The position numbers and the translations under genes are program-made. Below the pieces are notes generated by a model. That model was given only the letters and a program-made list of their open reading frames with translations. It had not been told where the DNA came from and ran no database searches. Positions 46,072-55,111 of a DNA stretch of 64,000 nt are shown piece after piece; positions within the stretch are counted from its first letter, which is position 1, and every line of letters starts with the position of its first letter. Origin of the DNA: Rosistilla ulvae (GTDB lineage Bacteria > Planctomycetota > Planctomycetia > Pirellulales > Pirellulaceae); assembly GCF_007741475.1 (NCBI RefSeq), contig NZ_CP036261.1, forward strand, positions 5,581,798-5,645,797, in the 5' to 3' direction.

Positions 46072-47352
46072 ATGAAACCACACGACGCACAACCCGATCG
46101 ACGTAATTTCCTCCAGCATTCACTGTTAGGCACTGCGGGAGCCAGCATGGCGCTGGCATCGACCTCGCACGTTACCGTCGCCGCCGAACCGGACAATCAA
46201 CCGACACACGAAGCCACGATCTCCAACCATGTCGATGTGCTTGTTGTTGGAGGCGGAACCGCTGGAACGATCGCAGCGATCCAAGCCGGCCGAACCGGCG
46301 CGAAGACAATGCTCGTCGAACGGGGCAGCCAATTGGGCGGAACGATGACAACCGGCGGCGTCGCGTTTCCGGGACTGTTCGACGCCTGGGGCAAACAGGT
46401 GATCGCGGGGATCGGTTGGGAATTGGTCCGCGAGAGCGTCGAGCTCGACGGCGGCGAGCTGCCTAATTTTGCCAAAGTCCCGCAGCGTCATTGGCAGAAC
46501 CAGGTCTACACGAATCAATTCCTGTACGCGATTCTGGCCGAAGAGAAGTGCCACAAGGCGGGCGTGGAACTGGCGTATTACGAATTCCCACAAGCTGCCA
46601 AACGCGTCGCCGATGGCTGGCAAGTCGATTGTGTCGGCTTCGGCACCCAACGCCGGATCCTCTGTAAACAGATCATCGATTGCACCGGCGGCGCAGAAGT
46701 TGTCGGCCTGCTCGGTTTCGACCGACTGCGGGAAGAGGTGCGGCAGCCCGGTTCGATGCTCTTCAAAATCGGCGAAGAACATCAACCCGGACGCGAACAA
46801 GTCCATCGCCTGTACGTCCACGGAGCCGATTCGAGCAACTCGCGGACCGTCACTCAAGCGAACCTAACGGGCCGGCGATCGGTCCTCGCCAAGGTCCGTG
46901 CCGAGAAGAAACGGCTGATGCATCTGCAGCCCGAGACCGGGTTCCGCGAGAGCTACCGGATCGTTGGCGAGACGATGGTCACCGTCAACGACTACACCTC
47001 CGGCCGCCAGTTCGACGACGCGATTTCGAACGCCTTTTATCCAGTCGATCTGCACACCAAGACGGGCGTCCGACCGAAACCGCTGAAGCCGGGGACGGTG
47101 CCAACGATCCCGCTGGGTGCTCTGATTCCGAAGGGAAGTCGCGATCTGATCGTTGCTGGCCGCTGTCTGTGCAGCGACCAATTGGCCAACTCTGGCCTGC
47201 GCGTCCAAGCCTCCTGCATGGGGATGGGGCAAGCCGCGGGTGTCGCCGCATCGCTGGCCGCTCAAACCGGAACGACGCCGATGGAAGTTCCGTTGGCCGA
47301 AATCCACAAAGTACTGCGCGAGCATGGCGCCATCATCCCCGGCAAGGCCTAA
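46072..47352 (+). CDS. FAD-dependent oxidoreductase, Tat-exported
   Basis: The 426-residue protein from MKPHDAQPDRRNFLQHSLLG has a twin-arginine signal (about 10-39) and then a Rossmann GxGxxG (VVGGGTAGTIAAIQAG, 58-73), followed by GSQLGGTMTTGGVAFPGLF, as in the FAD_oxidored family (PF12831). The C-terminal GRCLCSDQLANSGLRVQASCMGMGQAAGVAA binds FAD as in fumarate reductase-like enzymes. It is therefore an exported flavoenzyme. A membrane protein with an SGAT motif starts 5 bp after its stop codon, suggesting electron transfer between them. The electron acceptor and substrate are unknown. Confidence 0.88.
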   Translation: MKPHDAQPDRRNFLQHSLLGTAGASMALASTSHVTVAAEPDNQPTHEATISNHVDVLVVGGGTAGTIAAIQAGRTGAKTMLVERGSQLGGTMTTGGVAFPGLFDAWGKQVIAGIGWELVRESVELDGGELPNFAKVPQRHWQNQVYTNQFLYAILAEEKCHKAGVELAYYEFPQAAKRVADGWQVDCVGFGTQRRILCKQIIDCTGGAEVVGLLGFDRLREEVRQPGSMLFKIGEEHQPGREQVHRLYVHGADSSNSRTVTQANLTGRRSVLAKVRAEKKRLMHLQPETGFRESYRIVGETMVTVNDYTSGRQFDDAISNAFYPVDLHTKTGVRPKPLKPGTVPTIPLGALIPKGSRDLIVAGRCLCSDQLANSGLRVQASCMGMGQAAGVAASLAAQTGTTPMEVPLAEIHKVLREHGAIIPGKA

Positions 47353-47357
47353 ACGCG

Positions 47358-48284
47358 ATGCGACGCAGCTTTGTATCGTTGCTGACCGCGATGACCTTCC
47401 TGGTGATCGCGGTGACCGGTGTGCTAGCGTTTGTGCGTCCCTTCTCGATGACGATCGTCGGGCTGCATGCGCTGATGGGTTTCCTGTTCATCGGCGTTGT
47501 CGGCTTCCATCTGGCGAACAACCTGCGGCCGCTGAAACGCTACCTGCGCAGCAAGTGGATGTGGATCAACCTGGCCGTCACCGCTGCGCTCACCACCGCG
47601 ATCGCGATGCAACCGCAACCGGTGAAGGCGCTCCTTGGGCTGAGCGGAAATCTGGGACCTGCACTGGACCGATTCGAGCTTCACGACGACGGACTGACCT
47701 ACCAATACACTCCCGCGCCGCACTACAAGCTGACGCTGTCGGTCCGAATGGGCGACGCGTTTGATCCAGCCGATCCGCCGGAGTTTGCGATCTGGATCGA
47801 AAACTCTTCGTTCTACCACATCAGAACGCTCCACCGACCCGAGTCTGCCGACAACGAAGCATCGCTGCCGTACTGGTCCTTCAAAGTGAAGGAGTATGAA
47901 AAAGCGAAGCTTGCCGCCGCCGCAGGAGTCGACGTCGACGCGATCTCTGGCGCTACAAAAAACAGTTCCTTTGATCCAGCCGATTACATGTTGCCGGTCG
48001 ATCCGGAAGAACCGATGCCGTATCGGATCCTTGTCGAGATCAACCAACGGGGCGATGCCAACGAAGCGGTCGACGACCAGCCTTCGCTGATCTACAGCGT
48101 CGAAGTCGACAACTCCGATCCGCACGCCTTCCAACTGCTCGACCTGATCGGCTACCCACAGCTTGAAGAGGACGAACAACCGCCGCAGTGGGCGATCTAT
48201 TATGTCGACCAGCGGTTCGATTCCGCCCTGGAACTGATCGACAGCGCTCTGCTGACGATCGATCGCGACAAGCCCTCGGATTGA
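47358..48284 (+). CDS. Membrane protein with SGAT motif, DUF4405/DUF2271-like, partner of the FAD enzyme
   Basis: The 308-residue protein has three membrane helices near its N-terminus (about 6-26, 32-54 and 68-85), with histidines at 37 and 51 in the second helix, as in DUF4405-type heme-binding membrane domains. The rest (110-308) is extracytoplasmic and resembles DUF2271: YKLTLSVRMGDAF, FAIWIENSSFYHIRTL and PYWSFKVKEYEKAKL. Residues 194-200, DAISGAT, match the flavinylation sequence (D-x-x-S-G-A-T) recognised by ApbE in NqrC and RnfG. It begins 5 bp after the FAD oxidoreductase stop, so the two are one operon. Assignment of FMN attachment is inference; no ApbE gene is in the window. Confidence 0.72.
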   Translation: MRRSFVSLLTAMTFLVIAVTGVLAFVRPFSMTIVGLHALMGFLFIGVVGFHLANNLRPLKRYLRSKWMWINLAVTAALTTAIAMQPQPVKALLGLSGNLGPALDRFELHDDGLTYQYTPAPHYKLTLSVRMGDAFDPADPPEFAIWIENSSFYHIRTLHRPESADNEASLPYWSFKVKEYEKAKLAAAAGVDVDAISGATKNSSFDPADYMLPVDPEEPMPYRILVEINQRGDANEAVDDQPSLIYSVEVDNSDPHAFQLLDLIGYPQLEEDEQPPQWAIYYVDQRFDSALELIDSALLTIDRDKPSD

Positions 48285-48743
48285 TCCCCCGGACTCCAGA
48301 CCTGCCATTTCCTCGCTCTTCGTGCTGTGAATCCTTTGCGTCCCGTTTTTCGTGACGCTTCGGGGGGGGGCCGTGGAGCGCTGCGAGCCATATCGATGCG
48401 CTGGCAGCGTTTCGTCGTTAAGCCCAAGATCGTGGCAGCACCGATCACCCTACAGCCTCATTCGCTGAAATTGCCGTTCGCTCGCGAGCTTCCAGTCGCA
48501 GGATGCCGGCGCAAGTATAACTAGGCATTGGGTTTATGCTCGACATCCCCAGCTCCGATCGATCGTAGTAGGACCGTACGAACAGAACGGGATAGGGCAC
48601 TTCTGGTACGAGCAGAACGTAGTCGACTCGCAAAAAAGCGAACAAACCCACCAAAACAGCTGGCCCGCAACCACCACATGCAGCAGATTGACAATTGACC
48701 GTTATCCCGTTCTATCATCCATCAGAAGACAGGAGTGCGCAGT
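48285..48743. other. Intergenic region with no gene seen
   Basis: About 460 bp between the redox pair and the next DUF1559 gene. One plus-strand frame of 65 codons is unconvincing. The DUF1559 promoter and leader must lie at its right end; an AGGAG is at 48730-48734. Confidence 0.5.
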
Positions 48744-49799
48744 ATGTACCCACTAAGAAAACGTCGTGGATTTACATTGGTCGAGTTGCTAGTCGTGATT
48801 GCCATTATCGGCATTCTGGTAGGGCTACTGTTGCCAGCGGTGCAAGCAGCGCGTGAAGCGGCGAGACGAATGCAATGCGGCAACAATCTGAAACAGCTCG
48901 GCCTGGCCTATCACAATTACCACGACACCTACAACGCACTCCCATGGATGCGCGGATTGTCGAACACCGGGGGACGCAACGACAGCCCGATCGGCAACGA
49001 AGAAACGATTGGTGGTACGGTTGGTTTGCTGCCGTATCTCGAACAATCGGCGTTGTACGACATCATTTCCAGCAACTGGACAACCGGTGCTGCTACACAA
49101 CCGTTTGGCCCGCCACGCGACTTCTTCTACTACACGCCATGGACGATGAATATTCCCGCCCTGCGCTGCCCGTCGGCTCCTGAGGGCCTTGCCTACGGAT
49201 CGGCAGAGGGGCGATTGAATTATGCCATCAATTTGGGTGATATGATTGCCAACTCCCACGCAAACACAAATACGCGCGGCATGTTTGGTCGCCGAACGAA
49301 CACCAAATTCCGCGACGTCGTCGACGGGACCAGCAACACGCTATTGATTGCCGATCGCGCAAACGCCGTCGACGCTATCGAAGTCCGCGGGTTGGCGGCA
49401 AACAACGTGGGTAGCTTGAACACAAATCCCAGCCTGTGCCTTGCGAAGGCAGCCGGCGGCCTCTACCTGTCGGGAGTCTCGGTCCAGTCGTCGCGGCCAA
49501 TGGGAGGACTGTGGCACCACGGCTTCTCGACGTTCTGCGGCTTCCAAACCGTCCTGCCCCCGAACAGCCCGAGCTGCCTTAATGATAACTGGGGTGATTC
49601 TTGGGGCCTAACGGCGGCCAGCAGTTATCATCCCGGTGGAATCAGTGCCGCGCTGGTCGACGGATCCGTGCGGTTCATCGCCGAAACGATCGATACCGGT
49701 GACACCACGCTTCCCGAAGCCACCTCTGGCCCCAGCCCCTATGGAGTTTGGGGAGCACTGGGGACTCGCCATGGTCGCGAAACGATTGGCGTTTTCTGA
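48744..49799 (+). CDS. DUF1559 prepilin-leader protein
   Basis: The 351-residue protein from [20 protein letters not shown] has the shortest leader in the window, followed by the pilin-like helix, [23 protein letters not shown] and the C-terminal SSYHPGGISAALVDGSVRFI (H-X9-DG). AGGAG ends 9 nt before the ATG, so the start is firm. A GTG at 48735 is in frame but lies over the ribosome binding site. A transthyretin-like lipoprotein follows 146 bp downstream. Confidence 0.94.
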   Translation: MYPLRKRRGFTLVELLVVIAIIGILVGLLLPAVQAAREAARRMQCGNNLKQLGLAYHNYHDTYNALPWMRGLSNTGGRNDSPIGNEETIGGTVGLLPYLEQSALYDIISSNWTTGAATQPFGPPRDFFYYTPWTMNIPALRCPSAPEGLAYGSAEGRLNYAINLGDMIANSHANTNTRGMFGRRTNTKFRDVVDGTSNTLLIADRANAVDAIEVRGLAANNVGSLNTNPSLCLAKAAGGLYLSGVSVQSSRPMGGLWHHGFSTFCGFQTVLPPNSPSCLNDNWGDSWGLTAASSYHPGGISAALVDGSVRFIAETIDTGDTTLPEATSGPSPYGVWGALGTRHGRETIGVF

Positions 49800-49945
49800 C
49801 CGATTCCCGATCCGGCTTTTCTATTTTCACTCCCAGGCGAACCTCGCTCGTTGGCCGGTCCTATTTCTTGCCCGGCCAACGGTAGATCTGCGACAGGGTC
49901 GTCTACTTTTGTTCTGATTTACGAATAACACTTGAGGTCTTGTTG

Positions 49946-50455
49946 ATGCGAAATCGATACTCGGCGCAGGCCGTTGGCTCCATTTTCCTGACGATGCTGC
50001 TTTGTGGATGCGGCGGCTCGGGGCTGCCGGTTGTGGAAGTCACCGCGAATGTCAAACTCCATGGGGAACCGATCGAAGGTGCGACCGTGATTTTCTCCCG
50101 CTCTGGCGGATCGATGCAATCCGGTGCGATCGCTACGGGAACAACCGATGCACAAGGGAACGCGGAACTCAGGACAACGGTCTCACCCAGAGAAACACAA
50201 CAAGGTGCGGTACCGGGCGAATATAAGGTCATGATCTCGAAATCGATGCCGCCCAAGGGGATGAGTGAGGCGGAGTATCAAACCGCGTTGCTCGGTGGCC
50301 AAACGGCCGAAGTGAGCGTTCCCTTATCGGAACAGGCACCGATTCCACAGCGCGTCGACCTGTTTCCGCCAAAGTACTCCAGCAGCACCGAAACAACGCT
50401 CACCGCAACGGTCACGCAAGACGGCCCCGGTGAGATTGAGTTCGATCTCCAGTAG
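49946..50455 (+). CDS. Transthyretin-like lipoprotein
   Basis: The 169-residue precursor from MRNRYSAQAVGSIFLTMLLCGC has a lipobox LLCGC. Its beta domain has VEVTANVKLHGEPIEGATVIFSR followed by ATGTTDAQGNAELRTT, PGEYKVMISKS and the closing strand TLTATVTQDGPGEIEFDL. It resembles the other DUF1559-linked lipoproteins, with the carboxypeptidase regulatory-like fold. Two TTG codons precede the ATG in frame. Likely co-transcribed with the upstream DUF1559 gene and anchored in a membrane. Confidence 0.82.
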   Translation: MRNRYSAQAVGSIFLTMLLCGCGGSGLPVVEVTANVKLHGEPIEGATVIFSRSGGSMQSGAIATGTTDAQGNAELRTTVSPRETQQGAVPGEYKVMISKSMPPKGMSEAEYQTALLGGQTAEVSVPLSEQAPIPQRVDLFPPKYSSSTETTLTATVTQDGPGEIEFDLQ

Positions 50456-50611
50456 TCGCGGCAACCGCCATGGGTATCGATCCAGTCGAGTATAGCTAAA
50501 CATCGTTGCCGGCCGTTCTCTGGCCGGCAACCTCTCGGCATCTCGAAACGGAACGGCAACCTTCCGCCAACGACCGATCGACGTGTGTCGTGAGATCGAC
50601 GAGCTTGTCTT

Positions 50612-51727
50612 CTACCGAGATGGCTTCTGAGATTCGAGCGGCCAACCGGGCAACTTGCCGCACGACTGAAGCGCCAGCACCGCCAACGCGGTTCCGGTGT
50701 TGGAGATCAGGTTTCCCGCGTCGTTGACCGGCGAACGCGTGAACCACTTGCCGCTCTCGCGTTGGTTCGTCAACAACCACTCGATTCCTCGCTGCAATCG
50801 CGGATCGTCGGCGGGAACGCCCAACTCGCGGCTGATCACGATCACCAAGCCCGTGCCGTACGAATCGCTCGTGTCGGTATCCAACGGCGGAGCGTCGGGG
50901 TGCAGCAGATCCTTCCAATCGGTCAGGAAACCGGAGGTCGACCAACCTCCGTCGGGCAATTGATTTCCTAACAATTGCTCCAGCGTAGTCGCTCGCTCCT
51001 CGTCGCTGACGATGCCGTCGATCCGTACCGAACACCAAGCCAACATGGCGCGGTGATGCAACGATTTCGGCGGGCTGTTTTCGAAATAACCGCGTAGCTT
51101 TTCCAGCCCCGCCACCGCCAGTTCTGTCTGTGAGTATCCGTCGGGAGCGATCCCGATCGCCAGCGCGGCGACCGTCGCGCCGTAGTGGTCGTCGATCTCC
51201 ATCGGAGCGTAATCGCAATCGGGCCAAGCCCAGCCGCCGTCTTCTCGCTGCACGGTCCACAAGATATCCAGCACGTCGCGCGCGACCGGACTCAAATGCC
51301 CCGTCGTCTGCAGATCGTTAAACGTTAGCCCCGCCGCGACGACGATCGGCCAGAAGCCGTTGTTCACGTTCGGCCCCTTCTCTTTCCAGCGAACCGTGCG
51401 GTACTCCTCAAAGAACTGACGCACTTCGCCCGAATCCTTTTGCACCGAAGCAAGGGCCGGGCGAGCGAACATGTACGGCATGTTGGTGTGGCAGGTCACG
51501 CAGTTCTTTTCCTTCTGCCAAGTCAACGCGGCGCGGTCCATATAGATCGCCGCTTGTTTTGCAGAGAACTCAGCAGCCATCGGCTCGTCCGCCGTGATCG
51601 GTTCGCGTTCCTCGGGAACCGATTCGAACGTGACCACCTCCTGAGCCGTCGCTCCATCGAACCAACAGCAGACCAAGATCCAGAGAACAACGTTGCCCAA
51701 GGGCCGAACAGCTTCGCGAACACGCAT
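50612..51727 (-). CDS. Exported terpene-cyclase-like (QW/prenyltransferase repeat) protein with a CxxCH motif
   Basis: The 371-residue protein has a signal-like N-terminus (GNVVLWILVCCWFDGATA), a heme c-type CVTCH at 76-80 and then alpha/alpha barrel repeats of the squalene-hopene cyclase type. These are seen as LWTVQREDGGWAW, LLGNQLPDGGWSTSG and WLLTNQRESGKWFTR, each followed by a helix. The cyclase catalytic DXDD motif is not seen: the closest part is PLDTDTSDSYGTG. Such cyclase-like repeats without the motif may bind ligands or serve other roles. One CxxCH motif placed before the barrel suggests a heme-binding redox variant of the fold. The function is unknown. Confidence 0.72.
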   Translation of the reverse strand: MRVREAVRPLGNVVLWILVCCWFDGATAQEVVTFESVPEEREPITADEPMAAEFSAKQAAIYMDRAALTWQKEKNCVTCHTNMPYMFARPALASVQKDSGEVRQFFEEYRTVRWKEKGPNVNNGFWPIVVAAGLTFNDLQTTGHLSPVARDVLDILWTVQREDGGWAWPDCDYAPMEIDDHYGATVAALAIGIAPDGYSQTELAVAGLEKLRGYFENSPPKSLHHRAMLAWCSVRIDGIVSDEERATTLEQLLGNQLPDGGWSTSGFLTDWKDLLHPDAPPLDTDTSDSYGTGLVIVISRELGVPADDPRLQRGIEWLLTNQRESGKWFTRSPVNDAGNLISNTGTALAVLALQSCGKLPGWPLESQKPSR

Positions 51728-51847
51728 TTCAAATTCCCTGTGGATGGTTAGGGAGGCGGGATGTTGGTTCGATTCTAGTCGCGCCGACAGGGCTTGTCAG
51801 CAATTGCCGCGGAGAGCGGGCTGCGGTTGGCTGACAGCTGCGCAGAC

Positions 51848-52696
51848 TTAAGCTGGCACGTGGTGGCTAAAGGTCTCGTGAACCGTCGTATCGATCGTGG
51901 CGCACAGCGACTCGAGATCCAGATCGTCCTCGTCGTACCCAAACGGCGTCTCCACATGTTCGGCGACGGTCTCCAGCCCCAGCATGAAGTAGGCCGTGAT
52001 GATCGTGATAAACATCGTCCAAATTCGGAAGTCGTGCACGATCGCCCAAGGCAACGAAACGAGAAAGATGCCGACGCACTGTCGCGCGAAAACACGGTAG
52101 GATTTGACGATCCTGGTTTTCAGAATCCGTTCGCATCCGCCGCAGATATCCATCAATCGCAGCAGTTCCGCATCGAGCACCCGCAGTTCGTCCCCATCGA
52201 TTCGCCCGCTCCGCTTGGCATCCCACACGATCTGGTACAACTGAGCCGCGATCGCCTGAGGAATATGCTTCGCGCGGCCCACCAACAACTCCAGCGATTC
52301 CCGCGTCTCGTCGTCGATCTCTTCGCGCAGATGGCACCGCAGCGCGACCGGGAACGCGACGATCAACTGCAAGGCCCGCGAACGCGTCTCGTCGGTCAGC
52401 CCGTCGCTGCTTGTCAACTTGATCCCAAGATTGCGACATGCGTTGACTAATCCGCCCCACAAAATACGAGCTTCCCACCAGCGGCTGTAGGCGGTGTTGG
52501 TACGGAAGACCAACAACAATCCGAGCACGAACGAGAGCACGCCATGAAACTGGGAAGGCGTGTTGATCGCGTCGTGGTAGCGAGAGTACTCCAACCAGAT
52601 CGGCAACAGCGAGTAGGCCCCCACGAGCAACGCGAGCCCGCCTACATAAGCGAGTGTTTTACTAGTCGCCAGCGGTCGAATCAGTCCAGTAAACAT
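51848..52696 (-). CDS. Bestrophin family anion channel
   Basis: The 282-residue membrane protein has the bestrophin/UPF0187 pattern: a first helix pair (YVGGLALLVGAYSLLPIWL), HGVLSFVLGLLLVFRTNTAYSRWWEARILWGGLVNACRN, a central cytoplasmic helical part and the second membrane region FLVSLPWAIVHDFRIWTMFITIITAYFMLGLETVAEHVETPFG. Bacterial bestrophins form pentameric chloride- or cation-conducting channels. It is 121 bp from the terpene-cyclase-like gene, on the same strand. Full length. Confidence 0.9.
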   Translation of the reverse strand: MFTGLIRPLATSKTLAYVGGLALLVGAYSLLPIWLEYSRYHDAINTPSQFHGVLSFVLGLLLVFRTNTAYSRWWEARILWGGLVNACRNLGIKLTSSDGLTDETRSRALQLIVAFPVALRCHLREEIDDETRESLELLVGRAKHIPQAIAAQLYQIVWDAKRSGRIDGDELRVLDAELLRLMDICGGCERILKTRIVKSYRVFARQCVGIFLVSLPWAIVHDFRIWTMFITIITAYFMLGLETVAEHVETPFGYDEDDLDLESLCATIDTTVHETFSHHVPA

Positions 52697-53585
52697 AGAA
52701 CGGCTTGGTAAAGAGGCGGTGCAAACGTTTCAACGCCATGTTAGAGCAGCATCTACCGCAGTTGTAGGCAACTGAACCAGAAAACACCGGCGAGATAAGC
52801 AACCACCGTCGGCGCACGCGTTTAATCGAAAGCCCCGCCGAAGGCGACGATTCCTGACGCCCACTTCACCACCAGCCCCCCCCGGCGAACCGTCAGTATT
52901 CGATCCGAACGACGGAGAGCCGAACGCCCCCCCAATCAACGGGTCTGGCAAGAAGCAAGCGATTCGCGAGTTTTCGCTGGTGCAACCTGAAAGTTTTTTT
53001 GGAAACCTTTTACAAGCCAAGGGGGAGCAGGGCCTGAAGGAAGCGAACAGGCCAAACCATCCTGCCACGATCATCCCGCCATGGACGCAAGAGGGACCAG
53101 GACTCTTCCATGTCATCTCCATCATCATTCGCTTCTTGCTTCTGGGGTGCCAAGATGAGAACAGCCCAACCGGGCGCTAAGCCACCTTACCCCACCTGTT
53201 GCGTCCAGGGAGACCGCACAGTGCTTTTTGTAGAGAGAGATACACCCACCCTCTCAATGACGACCAGAACAACTCGAAACCCATTTCAAACAACGAGTTC
53301 AACAACAAATATTTTCCATTTGGTTCATCACAGAACGCGCTTCTAACGCAGGCCTTCGGCACCCCCAACTCACCCCACCTCAGGTGCACCACCAACACCA
53401 ACCGGAGGCACCCCCGCTTAAAAAACAACAGTGAAACGCAATCTACACGCAGCCTTAACACTCGCTTAACCATCCACTGATTAGGCTCTCCCACCTAGTG
53501 CTAACGCAAAGACGACAGTCTCCATGCATGGCAAAACTCAAGTCATTCGAAGAAGCAATTTAGGTACAACCCAACAGAAACAAAC
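52697..53585. other. Long intergenic region with no gene seen
   Basis: Nearly 890 bp between the bestrophin and the next DUF1559 gene. Overlapping frames on both strands (for example at 52730-53128 minus and 53177-53494 minus) lack domains and ribosome binding sites. The last 400 bp are visibly AT-richer, with several A runs, which may mark the promoter and leader of the downstream operon. Confidence 0.55.
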
Positions 53586-54572
53586 ATGAAGATTCAGATG
53601 ATGAGAAAGCGAACAGAAGGTTTCACGCTAGTCGAATTGTTGGTGGTGATTGCGATCATTGGTATTTTGGTCGGCTTGCTGTTGCCTGCAGTTCAAGCAG
53701 CACGTGAAGCTGCCCGCCGAATGCAATGCACCAACCAAATGAAGCAGATTGGTTTGGCGCTTCATAACTATCACGATACGCACCGCAGTTTTCCGGCTGG
53801 CGGGATCGTGGCTGAAAAGGTCACTAAGGGCGTGGGAGACACATGGTGCAACGCCGGTGCCGCCACGCAAGGCGCACCATGGACAGTATTGATTCTGCCT
53901 TTCATGGAAGAGGGGGCGCGTTACGACCAATACGACTTCAACCTTCCATTGTCCGCCTCGTTCACGAGCCAGGTCTCCAGTTCTTCACCAAACCGCCCAC
54001 TGTGGTTCGAACAGAACCCGAGCTACCAATGCCCATCGGATCCTTCCTCGGGTGGCGGCGTGAATAACCTTAGCTACTTCGGCGTCCAAGGGGGCGGTGA
54101 CTCAACCACCGTCAACTGCTGGGGCGGAAACTCCAACGTCTTCTTCGTCAACGGCATCCTGTATGCGAACTCGAACAGCAAGTTTCGCGATGTCACCGAC
54201 GGAACGACCAATACATTTTTGGTTGGCGAGTCGAAGTACCACCTGACCGAAGCCGGCACGGTTTCGACCTTTTACCTCAGCTGGGCCTCATCGATTCGCC
54301 TCGGCACCGGTGGAACGATGCCACATCCGGTCACCATGGCTGGAACGTACGAACCAATCAATTCACGCATTCCCACCGGTAGTGTCCCGATGGGCAGCAC
54401 CGATTCACGAACCGGATACTCGCGACTGTTCGGCAGTTTTCATCCCGGTGGCTGCAATATGCTGCTGGCTGACGGATCGGTAAATTTCGTTAGCGAAACG
54501 ATGGACCTCAACATCTATCGCCAACTCGGTATCCGTAACGATTCCCTGCCAATTGGAGGACTGCCACAGTGA
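53586..54572 (+). CDS. DUF1559 prepilin-leader protein
   Basis: The 328-residue protein from [20 protein letters not shown] has a basic leader, the pilin-like helix, [23 protein letters not shown] and the ending SFHPGGCNMLLADGSVNFVSETM, the H-X9-DG motif. Its stop codon overlaps the GTG of the next lipoprotein gene (GTGA), so the two are translationally coupled. It starts an operon-like group of three plus-strand genes with the lipoprotein and a metallophosphoesterase. Confidence 0.94.
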   Translation: MKIQMMRKRTEGFTLVELLVVIAIIGILVGLLLPAVQAAREAARRMQCTNQMKQIGLALHNYHDTHRSFPAGGIVAEKVTKGVGDTWCNAGAATQGAPWTVLILPFMEEGARYDQYDFNLPLSASFTSQVSSSSPNRPLWFEQNPSYQCPSDPSSGGGVNNLSYFGVQGGGDSTTVNCWGGNSNVFFVNGILYANSNSKFRDVTDGTTNTFLVGESKYHLTEAGTVSTFYLSWASSIRLGTGGTMPHPVTMAGTYEPINSRIPTGSVPMGSTDSRTGYSRLFGSFHPGGCNMLLADGSVNFVSETMDLNIYRQLGIRNDSLPIGGLPQ

Positions 54573-55012
54573 TCCAATTTCCAACTCGAATCTCCACCTG
54601 CTCCGTCGCTATACTGTTGTTCGTCCCTTCGCTGACCGCACTGGTTGGTTGTGGGGCGAGTGACGCGGGGCCTGGTAAATACAGTGTGACAGGCAACGTG
54701 ACGTTTCAGGGACAACCATTGCCCGAAGGTGAAATTCTTTTTGCTCCCGACACATCATCTGGCAACCAAGGGCCGGCGAGTGTCGCCTATGTGAAAGATG
54801 GCAAATTTTCGACGCAGCCGGGCATGGGCTTGGTCGGAGGTGCCTACACCCTCGAAGTCACCGGATATCAAACCAAATCCGAGATGGACCAAGATGGCGA
54901 ACCCATCGTCGAACCACTGTTTGACACTTTCGTCACCAGTCACAAATTTGAACACCAGGATTCCACCTATGATTTCGCTGTGGAACCCTCGGAGAACAAG
55001 AAGAAGCGATAG
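54569..55012 (+). CDS. Transthyretin-like lipoprotein
   Basis: Starting at a GTG that overlaps the preceding stop codon, the 147-residue precursor has a hydrophobic helix with lipobox ALVGC. The beta domain has YSVTGNVTFQGQPLPEGEILFAP, then VKDGKFSTQPGMGLVGGAYTLEV, and a charged tail ending NKKKR. It is clearly a paralogue of the other DUF1559-linked lipoproteins here. The coupled start argues that both proteins are made in equal amounts and act together. Confidence 0.84.
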   Translation: MIQFPTRISTCSVAILLFVPSLTALVGCGASDAGPGKYSVTGNVTFQGQPLPEGEILFAPDTSSGNQGPASVAYVKDGKFSTQPGMGLVGGAYTLEVTGYQTKSEMDQDGEPIVEPLFDTFVTSHKFEHQDSTYDFAVEPSENKKKR

Positions 55013-55111
55013 TCAATCGCAAAATCAAACGGCAGCGCTACTTGAGAACGATCAAGTTGCCTGCCGTATTTTCATATATATAGCCAACCACATTTCAAGA
55101 GTAACCAACCG

